Origin: Eudorina sp. 2006-703-Eu-15
Lineage: Eukaryota; Chlorophyta; Chlorophyceae; Chlamydomonadales; Volvocaceae
Direction: 5' to 3'
Assembly (NCBI GenBank): GCA_003117195.1
Contig: BDSI01000195.1
Span: 62,001 to 126,000 of the forward strand
Length of the DNA: 64,000 nt
Below the pieces are notes generated by a model. It ran no database searches, had not been told where the DNA came from, and saw nothing but the letters and a program-made list of their open reading frames with translations. Both the position numbers and the translations under genes were made by a program. Numbering within the stretch: position 1 is the stretch's first letter; every line of letters starts with the position of its first letter. This document shows positions 23,601 to 35,100 of this stretch, in pieces.

Positions 23601-24542
23601 TCAGGCGGTGAGTGAACGTGTTGGCAAACCCGACGGATCGCTCCTTCCGATGAGCGATCCTGCAAGAAGCGACGCGAGGGCGGGGTCAGCGTGTATGGTG
23701 TGTGGAAAACTGGCGTGGAAAACTGGCGATGCAAAACTTACCTACCAACTTATCAACACCTGGATGGGCTACCACCGCGCCTGCAAGCAATGAGGAGTAA
23801 CCACCAAGGGAGTCAGCTCGTGCCATGAGCAAGGGGCCGATTCGCAATCGATCACGAAGCGGCTGACTCATCACCTTGTAGGCGCGGACTGACCACCGCA
23901 CCTGGCCAATCAATCCGCAACAGCAGCCACCGCGCCTGCAAGCAATGAGGAGTAACCACCAAGGGAGTCAGCTCGTGCCATAACGCGCGGGCAGATCCAT
24001 ATTATCGCACAGCCACAACACCGACCTGGCCCATCACCTATCACCATGAGCGGCCCTGCACGCAAGTACGCAAGTAAGGCGGTCAGACCGCCTATCGTGG
24101 AAGGCAGTTGCACAGTGATGTAGATGCCGACGTACCGTCGAGGTAGGTCCGCAGGCGCTCTTCTGGACCAACTAACGTAAGCAGGCTCCATCTCGCGAGG
24201 GGCATCGCAGCGCACAAGGAATGGGGCAGGGGTTTAGAAGAGTGACGGGATCAAATCTCATGGGTCTACGGCATTGTACGAAATCAATAGCAAACAACGT
24301 GAATGCGTGTGCAAAGGCTGCGCTGAGCTGTGCTGAGCTTAGCTGAACGGCGGGGCTGAGGTGGCTGCTGCGCGGAGCTGAACAGCGGGGCTGAGGTGGC
24401 TGCTGCGCGGAGCTGAACAGCGGGGCTGAGGTGGCTGCTGCGCGGAGCTGAAGCAATCAAGGGCGGTGCTGCAAGACGACGCGGGACCGTGCGAATGATG
24501 ATTCCCCGAGCCCAACCCAGTTACCCAATCCATCCCTGGGCC
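17655..24542. repeat. Satellite array 1, unit about 1,072 bp, seven units
   Basis: Direct tandem units with anchor GTGCTGCAAGACGACGCGGG at about 17,817, 18,939, 20,009, 21,083, 22,316, 23,388 and 24,464. Each unit holds two or three copies of a 35-bp element (GGCTGAGGTGGCTGCTGCGC core), an internal duplicated segment around GGGAGTCAGCTCGTGCCAT and a 17-bp palindrome AGGCGGTCAGACCGCCT. The first unit carries an extra segment of about 47 bp near 18,060-18,106. The fourth-to-fifth interval is lengthened by a 159-bp duplication. Minus-strand frames of about 100 codons recur because the units are nearly identical. I do not regard them as genes. Confidence 0.95.
21521..21838. repeat. Local 159-bp tandem duplication inside a satellite unit
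   Basis: The segment starting ATGAGCAAGGGGCC occurs at 21,521 and again at 21,680. It is bounded by the two GGGAGTCAGCTCGTGCC copies that every unit carries, so unequal exchange between them explains the 1,232-bp unit. Confidence 0.85.
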
Positions 24543-24660
24543 CACGGCCCCGCGCATGATCCCTCCCTCCGCTCAACCCAACGAACGGCCCCGCGCATGA
24601 TCCCTCCCTCCGCTCAACCCAACCCCTCCCTCCGCTCAACTCAACCAACGGCCCCGCGCA
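24543..24660. repeat. Short tandem repeat at the satellite/A-block junction, MU1
   Basis: About three units of roughly 40 bp containing CGGCCCCGCGCATGATCCCT and CCTCCGCTCAACCCAACGAA. The same tract marks the junction at about 40,050 (eroded) and 51,230-51,335. Confidence 0.8.
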
Positions 24661-26641
24661 TGATGATCCCGAGGGAGCAGATCCCTATCGTCACCTACCG
24701 GATGTGGGATCTCGTGACGGCAAAGGCGCATTCCGTCGACGGCGGTCTTCGACACATTTTCACGGTTGAGGAAGCTTCGCTGGTCACTCGGGTCTGTGTG
24801 TGCGGGGAAGGAAAAGCGCGGCGGGATAAGAGGTTGACGATAAGAGGTACTTCGAAGCGCAATGTGATCCCAGGTCAGTGCGCAAACCATTTCCACGCCC
24901 AGAAACATCAACACAGTCAGCAGGCATACATGCCAAGCATGTTGCGGTCGGACGCACGTTGGTCACAATGGTCACGCCCCGTTATTGCACCAAAACGAGC
25001 TTCAAGTAACAGTCCAATATAACGTAATCCACAAGCCAGCACTCACGTAAGGTTTACAGCGGCGCTTGCGACTTCGCTGTCGACAGGAACCTGACCTTGA
25101 TTATTCTTTGTGACATTTCTGCAGCAACATATTATAAATTTATAGTCAAGAATCTAAAAGAGCGGCGATTCCGGCATGGCAAGGGAGCATCGACTTTGGG
25201 ACTGTACCGTAAGCACTGGCGACCAGCAAACGCGTCTTGCAGACGATGAGCTCCCCTTGGACGTTGAGGCTGTTCGGCTGCGACCGAGTTAGCAGGGCTG
25301 CAACGCTCCGGGACAGTGAAAGGACAGGACTCCTAACCTTCAGCGCGAATGCAGTAAGAAAACGCTGTTCCTGCTTTGATACAGCTGCTTGGTGAGAAGA
25401 AGGTGAGTTGCCGGTTTATATGGAATTACCAACCATGGAATTACTGGCCTAGAAGTCGTACAACATGGCAAGTTCACTACTGCTGCTTTGTACATGCTTC
25501 AGGCATTGGATCTTGGTGCACAAGCCTGAGGCGGTGCTGATCAGACGGCGAAAGGTATCGTGACAAGGACCAGCTGGCTGGCCATCGTCCCTAAAACCGA
25601 AGAAAAGTTCCGAGCGACGCCTCGGTCGTGGCCGGCCAGTTCTGATTCTCATTGTGATGACGTTCAGTCACATTGCGCGAGAAGTTTGCGGAGCTCCGCT
25701 GGAGGTAGTGGCTGCAATTACTGCAAAGCGCTCTACCAGCCCTGTCGACTACCGAAGTTATGTTCGTATGGTATTTCAGTTGCATCGCTACATGCGTGCA
25801 ATATGCGCTGTGAGCCTTGCATGGCACCCTTCCGCGGTGGGATGGACGATGGTGTCGGGCATGCAAGCCGCCGCTAGGTGAATGGCAATTCGCGAACTTC
25901 GAATGCCCAGACAAGGTCGTAAGAGAATCTTTCTGTGGAATCCGGAGTTCATTTTGGCGAATTTGTGTCGAGGTGTCACATGCTACATACGTTTGGGCCG
26001 ACAATTGGCCGGGACACAGCACAGCACGGCGCCTCCGCGCGCGTCTTACAAATAAACTAGGCTGCTCTAACTGGTCGTCCGACGCCGCGCGGGTACACCC
26101 CCGCACCTCCCACACTGAGAGGGGCAGGGACGGGCGGCCCCCCACACGGCTTGATCCTGCCACGACACACCAGTTCGAAGCCTGCTCACCAACTCTACAA
26201 ACACCAATTGGACACCTGCCAAAGAGCTGCGCAGGACTACTGAAAGCCCACTACGCCGACTACACAACTACCAAAAGCGCGAACGAACCTGCTACGGTAG
26301 CCAGCGCCTTCCCCTCCCCCCAAGGAATGGGAGGCGCACTAAACTACCCACCACACCACGCCACCAGCAATCGCCACCGCGACAACCCGGAAGGTGAACA
26401 GGATGTGGGGGGAAACGTCCGAGACTGCGCGCGACGTGGACGTTCGCGGGCCCCCAGGCCCCAAGGGCAGCGCCCTCTCCCGCTCGCCCAGTCCCACGAG
26501 GGTAGGCCGTCCCGCGGTCCGATCCCCTCGGGTGTCGGGTCCCTCCCCGGGACCCGGAGGGCGCGACACACCCCCTCACCCATCCCGCTACATGGCTTCG
26601 ACCACCCGGAAACGAGCCTACACCGCCGACAGCGCACATGT
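24661..26641. repeat. A block, copy 1
   Basis: Direct repeat of 40,140-42,095 and 51,336-53,298. It is AT-richer than the rest of the unit. A plus-strand frame of 75 codons (25,654-25,881) and other short frames persist between copies, but near-identity of the DNA alone explains this. No family was recognised. It ends at the empty SINE target site CGCACATGT (26,633-26,641). Confidence 0.85.
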
Positions 26642-26778
26642 GAAAACACTGCATGGGACCGCCAGCGGCCATGCTGTTGAATGTCGTCCTTGCTGGCGCC
26701 AGCGTTAGCAGCGGCCGTGGCACTGCCCTTCCGCAGGCTGTGCGAAGAAAAGCGCTGTAAGTCTGTCGACCTCAAAAC
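26632..26778 (-). pseudogene. Tyrosine recombinase C-terminal relic, MU1
   Basis: The minus-strand reading has the family's C-terminal motif: HSLRKG (the H-x-x-R motif), then about 17 residues later DDIQQHGRW. The catalytic tyrosine is expected eight residues after the Trp of GRW. A His codon (CAT rather than TAT) stands there. The pattern resembles recombinases of DIRS/Ngaro- or Crypton-type transposons. The upstream catalytic Arg region is not recognisable, and an insertion at 26,787-27,457 separates this fragment from its former 5' part. It is non-functional. Confidence 0.65.
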
Positions 26779-26786
26779 CCCGGGAC

Positions 26787-27457
26787 CGCCGCGTGCAGCT
26801 CCGACAGGCATAGCCGCAGACGCCGGGTGGAATCCGCTTTGCCCCAGGCCACACCCCCAAAGCACGTAATACTGGGGCGGGTGGGAGGGGGGCGGGGGCA
26901 GGCTCCCGCCGGCCCCGCGCATCTCCCCCTCTTTACCTCACCCTACCTGGCCCCACCGCCTCATCTGGCGCTGTAGGAAGCCCGGGAAAGGGGCGAGAGG
27001 GCTGTGCAGGGTTGAGGCCGTAGCTCAGATCCGCCGGGGGCCCCCTTGGGTGGGGTTGAGCGAGTTGCATCCGTGAGGGGGTCAGCCGCTGGCGGCCAAG
27101 ACACCACGTGCGCGTCGTCAGAATTGCACAAGCCCCACAATCCAGGCTGCCTGATTGCATCGGCCTCGGCTGCATGCGGGGCCAGGGGTCCGTGCAAGGG
27201 CGCAAAGCCATCATCACAAACACGGCGCGCACGAGAGGCCATGGACCAAGTAAGGACGGGACGCGCACGCTGTCGACGCGCTGACGTAGGCCACACACCT
27301 GTGGAGCTGCACCTGCGCCCCCCCCGCAGTTGGATCGCGCCGTCTCACACCACTCACTCGGTCCTGATGGCCAAGGCGTGTCTGCGACCCTACCGACAGG
27401 GCCTGACTGCAGGTACGGCCAGTATGGCGAGGCCTGACCTCTTGGAAGGGTGCGACC
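26787..27457. repeat. About 670-bp insertion present only in MU1
   Basis: MU2 and MU3 run directly from CCCCGGGAC to CGAAGGGGTC; MU1 has about 670 bp between them. The insert includes the 27,070-27,300 repeat shared with 17,455-17,654. No terminal inverted repeats are visible. The bases GAC at both edges could be a 3-bp target duplication. Confidence 0.6.
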
Positions 27458-28765
27458 GAAGGGGTCAAAGTGGGTCTGGAAAAGGGTTGTGCAAACAGTG
27501 CACGGCGATGATACCGCGGGTCCCCGTCTAGTCCACGCTGTTTGTGGTGGTGAAAACCACCGGTTGAGCACTGACGCCCATCCAGCCTGCCAGTCCACAG
27601 TTCTGACACTCGCCCTAGCAAAATGCGGCCGCACAACCTTGATGATATGCACAGGCCGAGGCGAGTCCCACAAAGAGGCCTGCACACCGCCCAGCACAAT
27701 AGCGCCAGCTCTCTCTGCCGCATCATTCCCTTGCCCCTCAGCCAGCATGCCCGCAGACAGCTGCAAGGGCGAGGTGCGCAGGCCTCCCGCCTCCACCGCC
27801 GCACCTGGCCCACGGGTCCGCCGCACCCCCGCGGATCCGTGCTCGTAAACAACACTTTCGGCGCCTTTCCACCGGGACCGGGTGTTCCAACGGGCCCAGA
27901 TAGCTCGTAGGCGCCTATTGCTGACGGGACCTGGAGAGGGTTGCGGACTGCCAGCTGCGTTGGGGTCGCCTCCTTGATGCAGCTGCGTGGATCCGTGGCT
28001 GAGGGCTGCGGAGCCCTCCCTGTTGCCACATCGGGACGAGGACCTGTCGTCCTTCGGGCGCTGCGCCCTCCAGCTGACCAGGACCCCTGCACCTCCGCGG
28101 GTCCCAAGCAGCACTGATGTGTCATGCATGTACCGCCCTCCCAACTCCCGCAGCACCGCCCCCCCCCCACGTCCCGCAGCTGTGTGTTACAGCCGCAACC
28201 CAAGATGCCCGACAGCTCCAGGGGAATGTCCTTCTCTCCAGGGTTGCTTGGGCAGTGCCTCCAAACACACCGTTACCGCGTCGGCGAGGGAGATGGACCC
28301 AGCTGCTGCCATGACGTCGCACAGGCCTGCAGATGTGCAGAGGGGGGAGGGGGAAGGGGGAAGGCGGACGGGGGGGATGGCGGAGGCAACATACGCGCGC
28401 CAAGCGATGTTCGACAAGCCGTCCACAACCACGCGGGGTAGCAATCACGCGAAACAAAGATGACGAATCACCTCTCCAGGTTATTGCTCAGAGCTCTGTT
28501 TCTGAAGTGCTACTCGGTGGGATGCCTGCATGCCTCCATCCTCCCCAGCCCGCCCCTACCCAGCCGCGCATAGGGCTCCTCCCCAGCCCGCTCCAAATCG
28601 GCCACGCATAGGCGTCCTCCCTAGCCCGCCCCAACGCTGTCACGCATAGCCTTGCTCCCCAAGCCGCCCCAGCCCGGCCACGCATAGTCCTCGTCCAACC
28701 CAACCTGCTTAACCTCCTGAGCCTCCCCTGGCCTCGGCGGGCTCCAGCAGGTAGGACCGTGTGTC

Positions 28766-29065
28766 CAGCGGCTCCCCCAGCGGCTCCCCCAGCGGCTCCC
28801 CCAGCAGCTCCCCCAGCGGCTCCCCCAGCGGCTCCCTCCACCAGCGGCTCCCTCCGCCAGCGGCTCCATCAGCGGCTCCCTCCACCAGCGGCTCCCTCCA
28901 CCAGCGGCTCCACCAGCGGCTCCACCAGCGGCTCCCCCAGCGGCTCCCTCCACCAGCGGCTCCCTCCCCCAGCGGCTCCACCAGCGGCTCCCTCCACCAG
29001 CGGCTCCCTCCACCAGCGGCTCCCTCCACCAGCGGCTCCCTCCACCAGCGGCTCCACCAGCGGGG
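28766..29065. repeat. Minisatellite 1, copy 1
   Basis: Same 16-bp CAGCGGCTCCCTCCAC family as at 12,932 but about 300 bp long and without long C runs, so length varies more than twofold between blocks. Confidence 0.93.
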
Positions 29066-29494
29066 GCCCGCCGTCGTGCAGGCGAACACCAGGGCCGCGG
29101 ACCGTGACCGAATCCGCGAAAGGCCCACCGGGGCCTGCTTGAATGCGGAGGACACCACACCGGAGCCACACAGGAGAGGCAGTGCAGTCGCGAATCAGCG
29201 GCGGCTAAGCGCCGCGGAGGTGCCGACGCCGGTTTGTGAAGCGGCCAGGTAGGCCGACAGGGACTGCTGCGCCACTGCCCGCCACTGCCCACCACCACAA
29301 TTGCAACACCAGGCCGTAGCCGACGCCTGGGCGCTGTGGGAGGCTGCGGCCGCTCCGGACGTTGCGGTGGCCAGGGCAGGTGCACACACGTGTGTGAAGC
29401 AATGACAGGACCGTGCGAGGTGACGTAAGCGTTCGATCCGAAAGCGCGTCACCACTCCCGCTTGGAGGCGCCACTGTTTGCTTTCCAAAGGCAC

Positions 29495-30088
29495 CTATGG
29501 CCAAGAGCGGCACCACCTGTACCACGCAACCTCCCCCTTCCGCCTCCTCCAGCTCCGCCTACTCACCGCGCCTTCACTGACTATGTGTAGCCGTTCGTAC
29601 TCGTCCACGGACCGGCACTCCGCCATCTTCTTCATCTGGCTGCGGAGACACATGAAGCGCAACAGGTGGCGACACAAGCGGGGCCATGTTGGTGCCGAGT
29701 CATGTTCCGCGGCACACCAGCCCAGGGAGAAAGCGACATCACCCAGCACCGATATTGTTGATAAGCCCCAAACCAGCCGGGGTCCAGCCCGCCCATCGTA
29801 CGCAAGGTTGGGCACCCCAGGCGATGACTGTCTACCAAGATCGTTGATTGTCCCCCACACCGAACTGCGGACAGCGTTTGCCGACCCAGTTCCCCGAGAC
29901 TGGGTCAACCGTGGCGCGTCAACAAGTCCAACATGACAGGTGAAAGAAGATTGCCCCGCGTTGAAAATGTCGGAGGTTAGGGTTGCGGTCCAGCACAACC
30001 CACTGGCCGGGACCGCCGCTTCCCAGGGGCGCCCTTGTGGCATTCAATTGGTCGTGGCATTCAAGGTGCTTACACATGATGGATTCCG
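29495..30088 (-). pseudogene. Coding-like relic of unknown family, copy 1
   Basis: Almost identical to 14,047-14,640, including the 182-codon open frame and the broken joint to CKHLECHDQLNATR. Confidence 0.3.
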
Positions 30089-30673
30089 GTCAACGGCAAC
30101 AGGCGGATGCGCTCCGGGTGCGCTGCAGGGGGCCCTTGTACGTCCACACACCGCCAGTTCCTTCCCAGCTGCCGACTATTCCGTACATCAGTACACTTAC
30201 TTGCTGATGAGCTGCTCGCCGCCGCCTCCTGTCCGCGCCCCGGTGGCCATGCCGCGGCCCTCCGATCCCTCCTCCTTGTCCGGTGAGCCCGGCGCGCTGG
30301 AGCTACCGCGCCCGCCTGAGGCTCTTCCTGCTGCTGCGGCCCCGCTGGGGCCCCGCCGGGGCGGGGCCCCGCCGGAGCGCCCCGACACGTTCTCCGCGCT
30401 GACGCCCTTCCGGGGACTGGGCGCCGACGCCCTGCCGGGGACTGGGCGACGTCCCTGTGCCGGCAGTAGACCACACGAAAGCATCTCATATCAAGGAGAC
30501 AAAGCGTGTTAGGAGACAAACACGTACGGGAAATATCACATGCTAAAACGGGGCGAGTTGGGATGCAGGCCCTGCGGAGGAGCTTGCCACGTCGTCCCCG
30601 GAGCCGATAGTCATGCGACCCGCCGAGCCCGCCGGTAACCAATGTGCCGCACGCACGGATCTCGTCGGACACC

Positions 30674-30791
30674 ACGAGGGACCCGAGGGACACGGGGCCC
30701 ACGAGGGACAAGACGGACACGGGGGACCCGAGGGACCCGAGGGACAAGAGGGACACAAGGGATGCGAGGGACACGGGGGACAGTCCTCCAT
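30674..30791. repeat. 18-bp minisatellite, copy 1
   Basis: Same tract as 15,228-15,345, apparently unchanged. Confidence 0.85.
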
Positions 30792-31323
30792 TCCGTCAGC
30801 ACGGCGGCTCCGGTACCGCTCGCGGCCCGGGTCCTCCTCCCTCGCCCGGTCGCGATCGCGGCCCGGGTCCGGTCCGCCGCAACCACCACGCCTTCGGCCC
30901 TCCACGCCCCCCCGCTCCGGCGCAGTGAACCCCGCGATGCTGCGGTGGCCGCTGATGTCGCCTGCGGCCGGACCGGCAGAGGGGGCCAATGCAGTAGGAA
31001 CGCGAACGAGGGAGGAGGGGCCCCACGGGCTTTTCACCCGCTGCTCGTATGATTGGCTGCTGTATGACTGAATATTACAGAGAAGCTCGGGAAGAGGTCG
31101 TTGGCGCAAATTAGGAGAGGCCCCAGCAATTTGCCGCGATGGCCCCACTTGATCGAAAGCCCTTCGACCGGAGGCTGCACAGCGGCGAGCTGTAACCCTT
31201 GCTGACGGAACCCGGGTGGCTAAATGCCGCGGCAGCGAACACAAGGTAGCCAATGCACAGCCATTGGGACCCTTCTCTCGGGCTTGGTGTCTCCTAGGTC
31301 TGACACCAAGCCGAAGGACCGGG

Positions 31324-31620
31324 TCAAGCGACTGTGGTGGCTGGCTGGGTTAGTAGGGCAGTGCGGAGTGCGCCCTGTTCGTCGCGGGTCCCGTCCCCGC
31401 AACGACGGGCAGCCGTACCTTCCTCCGACTCGGACGCTGACAGGGAGGACTTCATTGCCAGCGGACCATCGGGGTCGTTCCCCAGCGCCGCCGCCGCCGC
31501 CGCCTTCGCTTGCTGCCGCCGGAACGCCATCCGCTCCTCCGCCGCCCGGTCCACCGCCGATATGGGCGTGTGGCGCTTCGCCGGCGGCGGCCGGCCGTCG
31601 ACCATACCGCCGCCGCCGCC
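31324..31620 (-). pseudogene. Coding-like relic next to minisatellite 2
   Basis: The minus-strand frame reads KRHTPISAVD, then RAAEERMAFRRQQAK and SSLSASESEEG: charged, non-repetitive and unlike the surrounding shadow frames. MU2 shares it in part. Copy 0 and MU3 have a variant that shifts the frame. No family was recognised. It may be another piece of the same decayed element as the recombinase relic, which lies on the same strand. Confidence 0.3.
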
Positions 31621-31666
31621 GCCCCCAGCGCCGCCCCGGTCCGGCCGTCGACCATACCGCCGCCGC

Positions 31667-32052
31667 CAGCGGCTCCACCAGCGGCTCCCTCCACCAGCGG
31701 CTCCCTCCACCAGCGGCTCCCTCCCCCAGCGGCTTCCTCCACCAGCAGCTCCCTCCCCCAGAGGCTCCCTCCCCCAGAGGCTCCCTCCCCCAGAGGCTCC
31801 CTCCCCCCGAGGCTCCCTCCACCAGCGGCTTCCTCCACCAGCGGCTCCCTCCACCAGCGGCTCCCTCCCCCAGCGGCTCCACCAGCAGCTCCCTCCACCA
31901 GCGGCTCCCCCAGCGGCTCCACCAGCGGCTCCCTCCACCAGCGGCTCCCCAACGGCTCCCTCCACCAGCGCTCCACCAGCGGCTCCCTCCACCAGCGGCT
32001 CCACCAGCGGCTCCGCCAGCGGCTCCCTCCACCAGCGGCTCCCTCCACCGGC
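31667..32052. repeat. Minisatellite 2, MU1
   Basis: CAGCGGCTCCCTCCAC units with CAGAGGCTCCCTCCCC variants, directly bridging the B block to satellite array 2 through short CACCTGCAACTTACCAA repeats (to about 32,112). Confidence 0.92.
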
Positions 32053-32112
32053 CACCGGCACCTACAAACGTACCAACACCTGCAACTTACCAACACCTGC
32101 AACTTACCAACA

Positions 32113-35100
32113 CCGCGCCTGCAAGCAATAACAAGTAACCACCAAGGGAGTCAGCTCGTGCCATAACGCGCGGGCAGATCCGTATTATCGCACAGCCACA
32201 ACACCGACCTGGCCTATCACCTATCACCATGAGCGGTCCTGCACGCAAGTACGCAAGTAAGGCGGTCAGACCACCTATCGTGGAAGGCAGTTGCACAGTG
32301 ATGTAGATGCCGACGTACCGTCGAGGTAGGTCCGCAGGCGCTCTTCTGGACCAACTAACGTAAGCAGGCTCCATCTCGCGAGGGCATCGCAGCGCACAAG
32401 GAATGGGGCGGGGGGTTAGAAGAGTGACGTGATCAAATCAAGCTCGTGGGTCTACGGCATTGTACGAAATCAATAGCAAACAACGTGAATGCGTGTGCAA
32501 AGGCTGCGCTGCGCTGTGCTGAGCTTAGCTGAACGGCGGCGGGGCTGAGGTGGCTGCTGCGCGGAGCTGAACAGCGGGGCTGAGGTGGCTGCTGCGCGGA
32601 GCTGAAGCAATCAAGGGCGGTGCTGCAAGACGACGCGGGACCGTGCGAAGGTTGATTCCCCGAGCCCAACCCAGTTACCCAATCCATCCCTGGACCCGAC
32701 CCAACGAGCGACCCGGCACATACATGATCCCGAGCCCAGCCCATTTAGCCCAATCGTCACCTACCGGATGCGGGATCTCGTGAAGGTGCACAGCATGGGC
32801 TTTGGTCTTGGGATAGGGTGTAGGGGGATGCGTCAGCCGGTGAGTGAACGTGTTGGCAAACCCGACGGAGCGCTCCTTCCGATGAGCGATCCTGCAAGAA
32901 GCGACGCGAGGGCGGGGTCAGCGTGTATGGTGTGTGGAAAGCTGGCGTGGTAAGCTGGCGATGCAAAACTTACCTACCAACTTACCAACACCTGGATGGG
33001 CTACCACCGCGCCTGCAAGCAATGAGGAGTAATCACCAAGGGAGTCAGCTCGTGCCATGAGCAAGGGGCCGATTCGCAATCGATCACGAAGCGGCTGACT
33101 CATCACCTTGTAGGCGCGGACTGACCACCGCACCTTGCCAATCGATCCGCAACAGCAGCCACCGCGCCTGCAAGCAATAACAAGTAACCACCAAGGGAGT
33201 CAGCTCGTGCCATAACGCGCGGGCAGATCCGTATTATCGCACAGCCACAACACCGACCTGGCCCATCACCTATCACCATGAGCGGCCCTGCACGCAAGTA
33301 CGCAAGTCAGGCGGTCAGACCGCCTATCGTGGAAGGCAGTTGCACAGTGATGTAGATGCCGACGTACCGTCGAGGTAGGTCCGCAGGCGCTCTTCTGGAC
33401 CAACTAACGTAAGCAGGCTCCATCTCGCGAGGGGCATCGCAGCGCACAAGGAATGGGGCGGGGGGTTAGAAGAGTGACGTGATCAAATCAAGCTCGTGGG
33501 TCTACGGCATTGTACGAAATCAATAGCAAACAACGTGAATGCGTGTGCAAAGGCTGCGCTGCGCTGTGCTGAGCTTAGCTGAACGGCGGGGCTGAGGTGG
33601 CTGCTGCGCGGAGCTGAACGGCGGGGCTGAGGTGGCTGCTGCGCGGAGCTGAAGCAATCAAGGGCGGTGCTGCAAGACGACGCGGGACCGTGCGAAGGTT
33701 GATTCCCCGAGCCCAACCCAGTTACCCAATCCATCCCTGGGCCCGACACAACGAGCGACCCGGCACATACATGATCCCGAGCCCAGCCCATTTAGCCCAA
33801 TCGTCACCTACATACCGGATGCGGGATCTCGTGAAGGTGCACAGCATGGGCTTTGGTCTTGGGGATAGGATGTAGGGGGATGCGTCAGCCGGTGAGTGAA
33901 CGTGTTGGCAAACCCGACGGAGCGCTCCTTCCGATGAGCGATCCTGCAAGAAGCGACGCGAGGGCGGGGTCAGCGTGTATGGTGTGTGGAAAGCTGGCGT
34001 GGTAAGCTGGCGAAGCAAAACTTACCTACCAACTTACCAACACCTGGATGGGCTACCACCGCGCCTGCAAGCAATGAGGAGTAATCACCAAGGGAGTCAG
34101 CTCGTGCCATGAGCAAGGGGCCGATTCGCAATCAATCACGAAGCGGCTGACTCATCACCTTGTAGGCGCGGACTGACCACCGCACCTTGCCAATCGATCC
34201 GCAACAGCAGCCACCGCGCCTGCAAGCAATAACAAGTAACCACCAAGGGAGTCAGCTCGTGCCATAACGCGCGGGCAGATCCGTATTATCGCACAGCCAC
34301 AACACCGACCTGGCCCATCACCTATCACCATGAGCGGCCCTGCACGCAAGTACGCAAGTCAGGCGGTCAGACCGCCTATCGTGGAAGGCAGTTGCACAGT
34401 GATGTAGATGCCGACGTACCGTCGAGGTAGGTCCGCAGGCGCTCTTCTGGACCAACTAACGTAAGCAGGCTCCATCTCGCGAGGGGCATCGCAGCGCACA
34501 AGGAATGGGGCGGGGGGTTAGAAGAGTGACGTGATCAAATCAAGCTCGTGGGTCTACGGCATTGTACGAAATCAATAGCAAACAACGTGAATGCGTGTGC
34601 AAAGGCTGCGCTGCGCTGTGCTGAGCTTAGCTGAACGGCGGGGCTGAGGTGGCTGCTGCGCGGAGCTGAACGGCGGGGCTGAGGTGGCTGCTGCGCGGAG
34701 CTGAAGCAATCAAGGGCGGTGCTGCAAGACGACGCGGGACCGTGCGAAGGTTGATTCCCCGAGCCCAACCCAGTTACCCAATCCATCCCTGGGCCCGACA
34801 CAACGAGCGACCCGGCACATACATGATCCCGAGCCCAGCCCATTTAGCCCAATCGTCACCTACATACCGGATGCGGGATCTCGTGAAGGTGCACAGCATG
34901 GGCTTTGGTCTTGGGGATAGGATGTAGGGGGATGCGTCAGCCGGTGAGTGAACGTGTTGGCAAACCCGACGGAGCGCTCCTTCCGATGAGCGATCCTGCA
35001 AGAAGCGACGCGAGGGCGGGGTCAGCGTGTATGGTGTGTGGAAAGCTGGCGTGGTAAGCTGGCGAAGCAAAACTTACCTACCAACTTACCAACACCTGGA

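Larger units (their letters stand above)
27458..31654. repeat. B block, copy 1
   Basis: Nearly identical to copy 0 from about 27,700 onward, with a shorter minisatellite 1. Downstream it is joined to minisatellite 2 and array 2. No intact gene. Confidence 0.88.
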
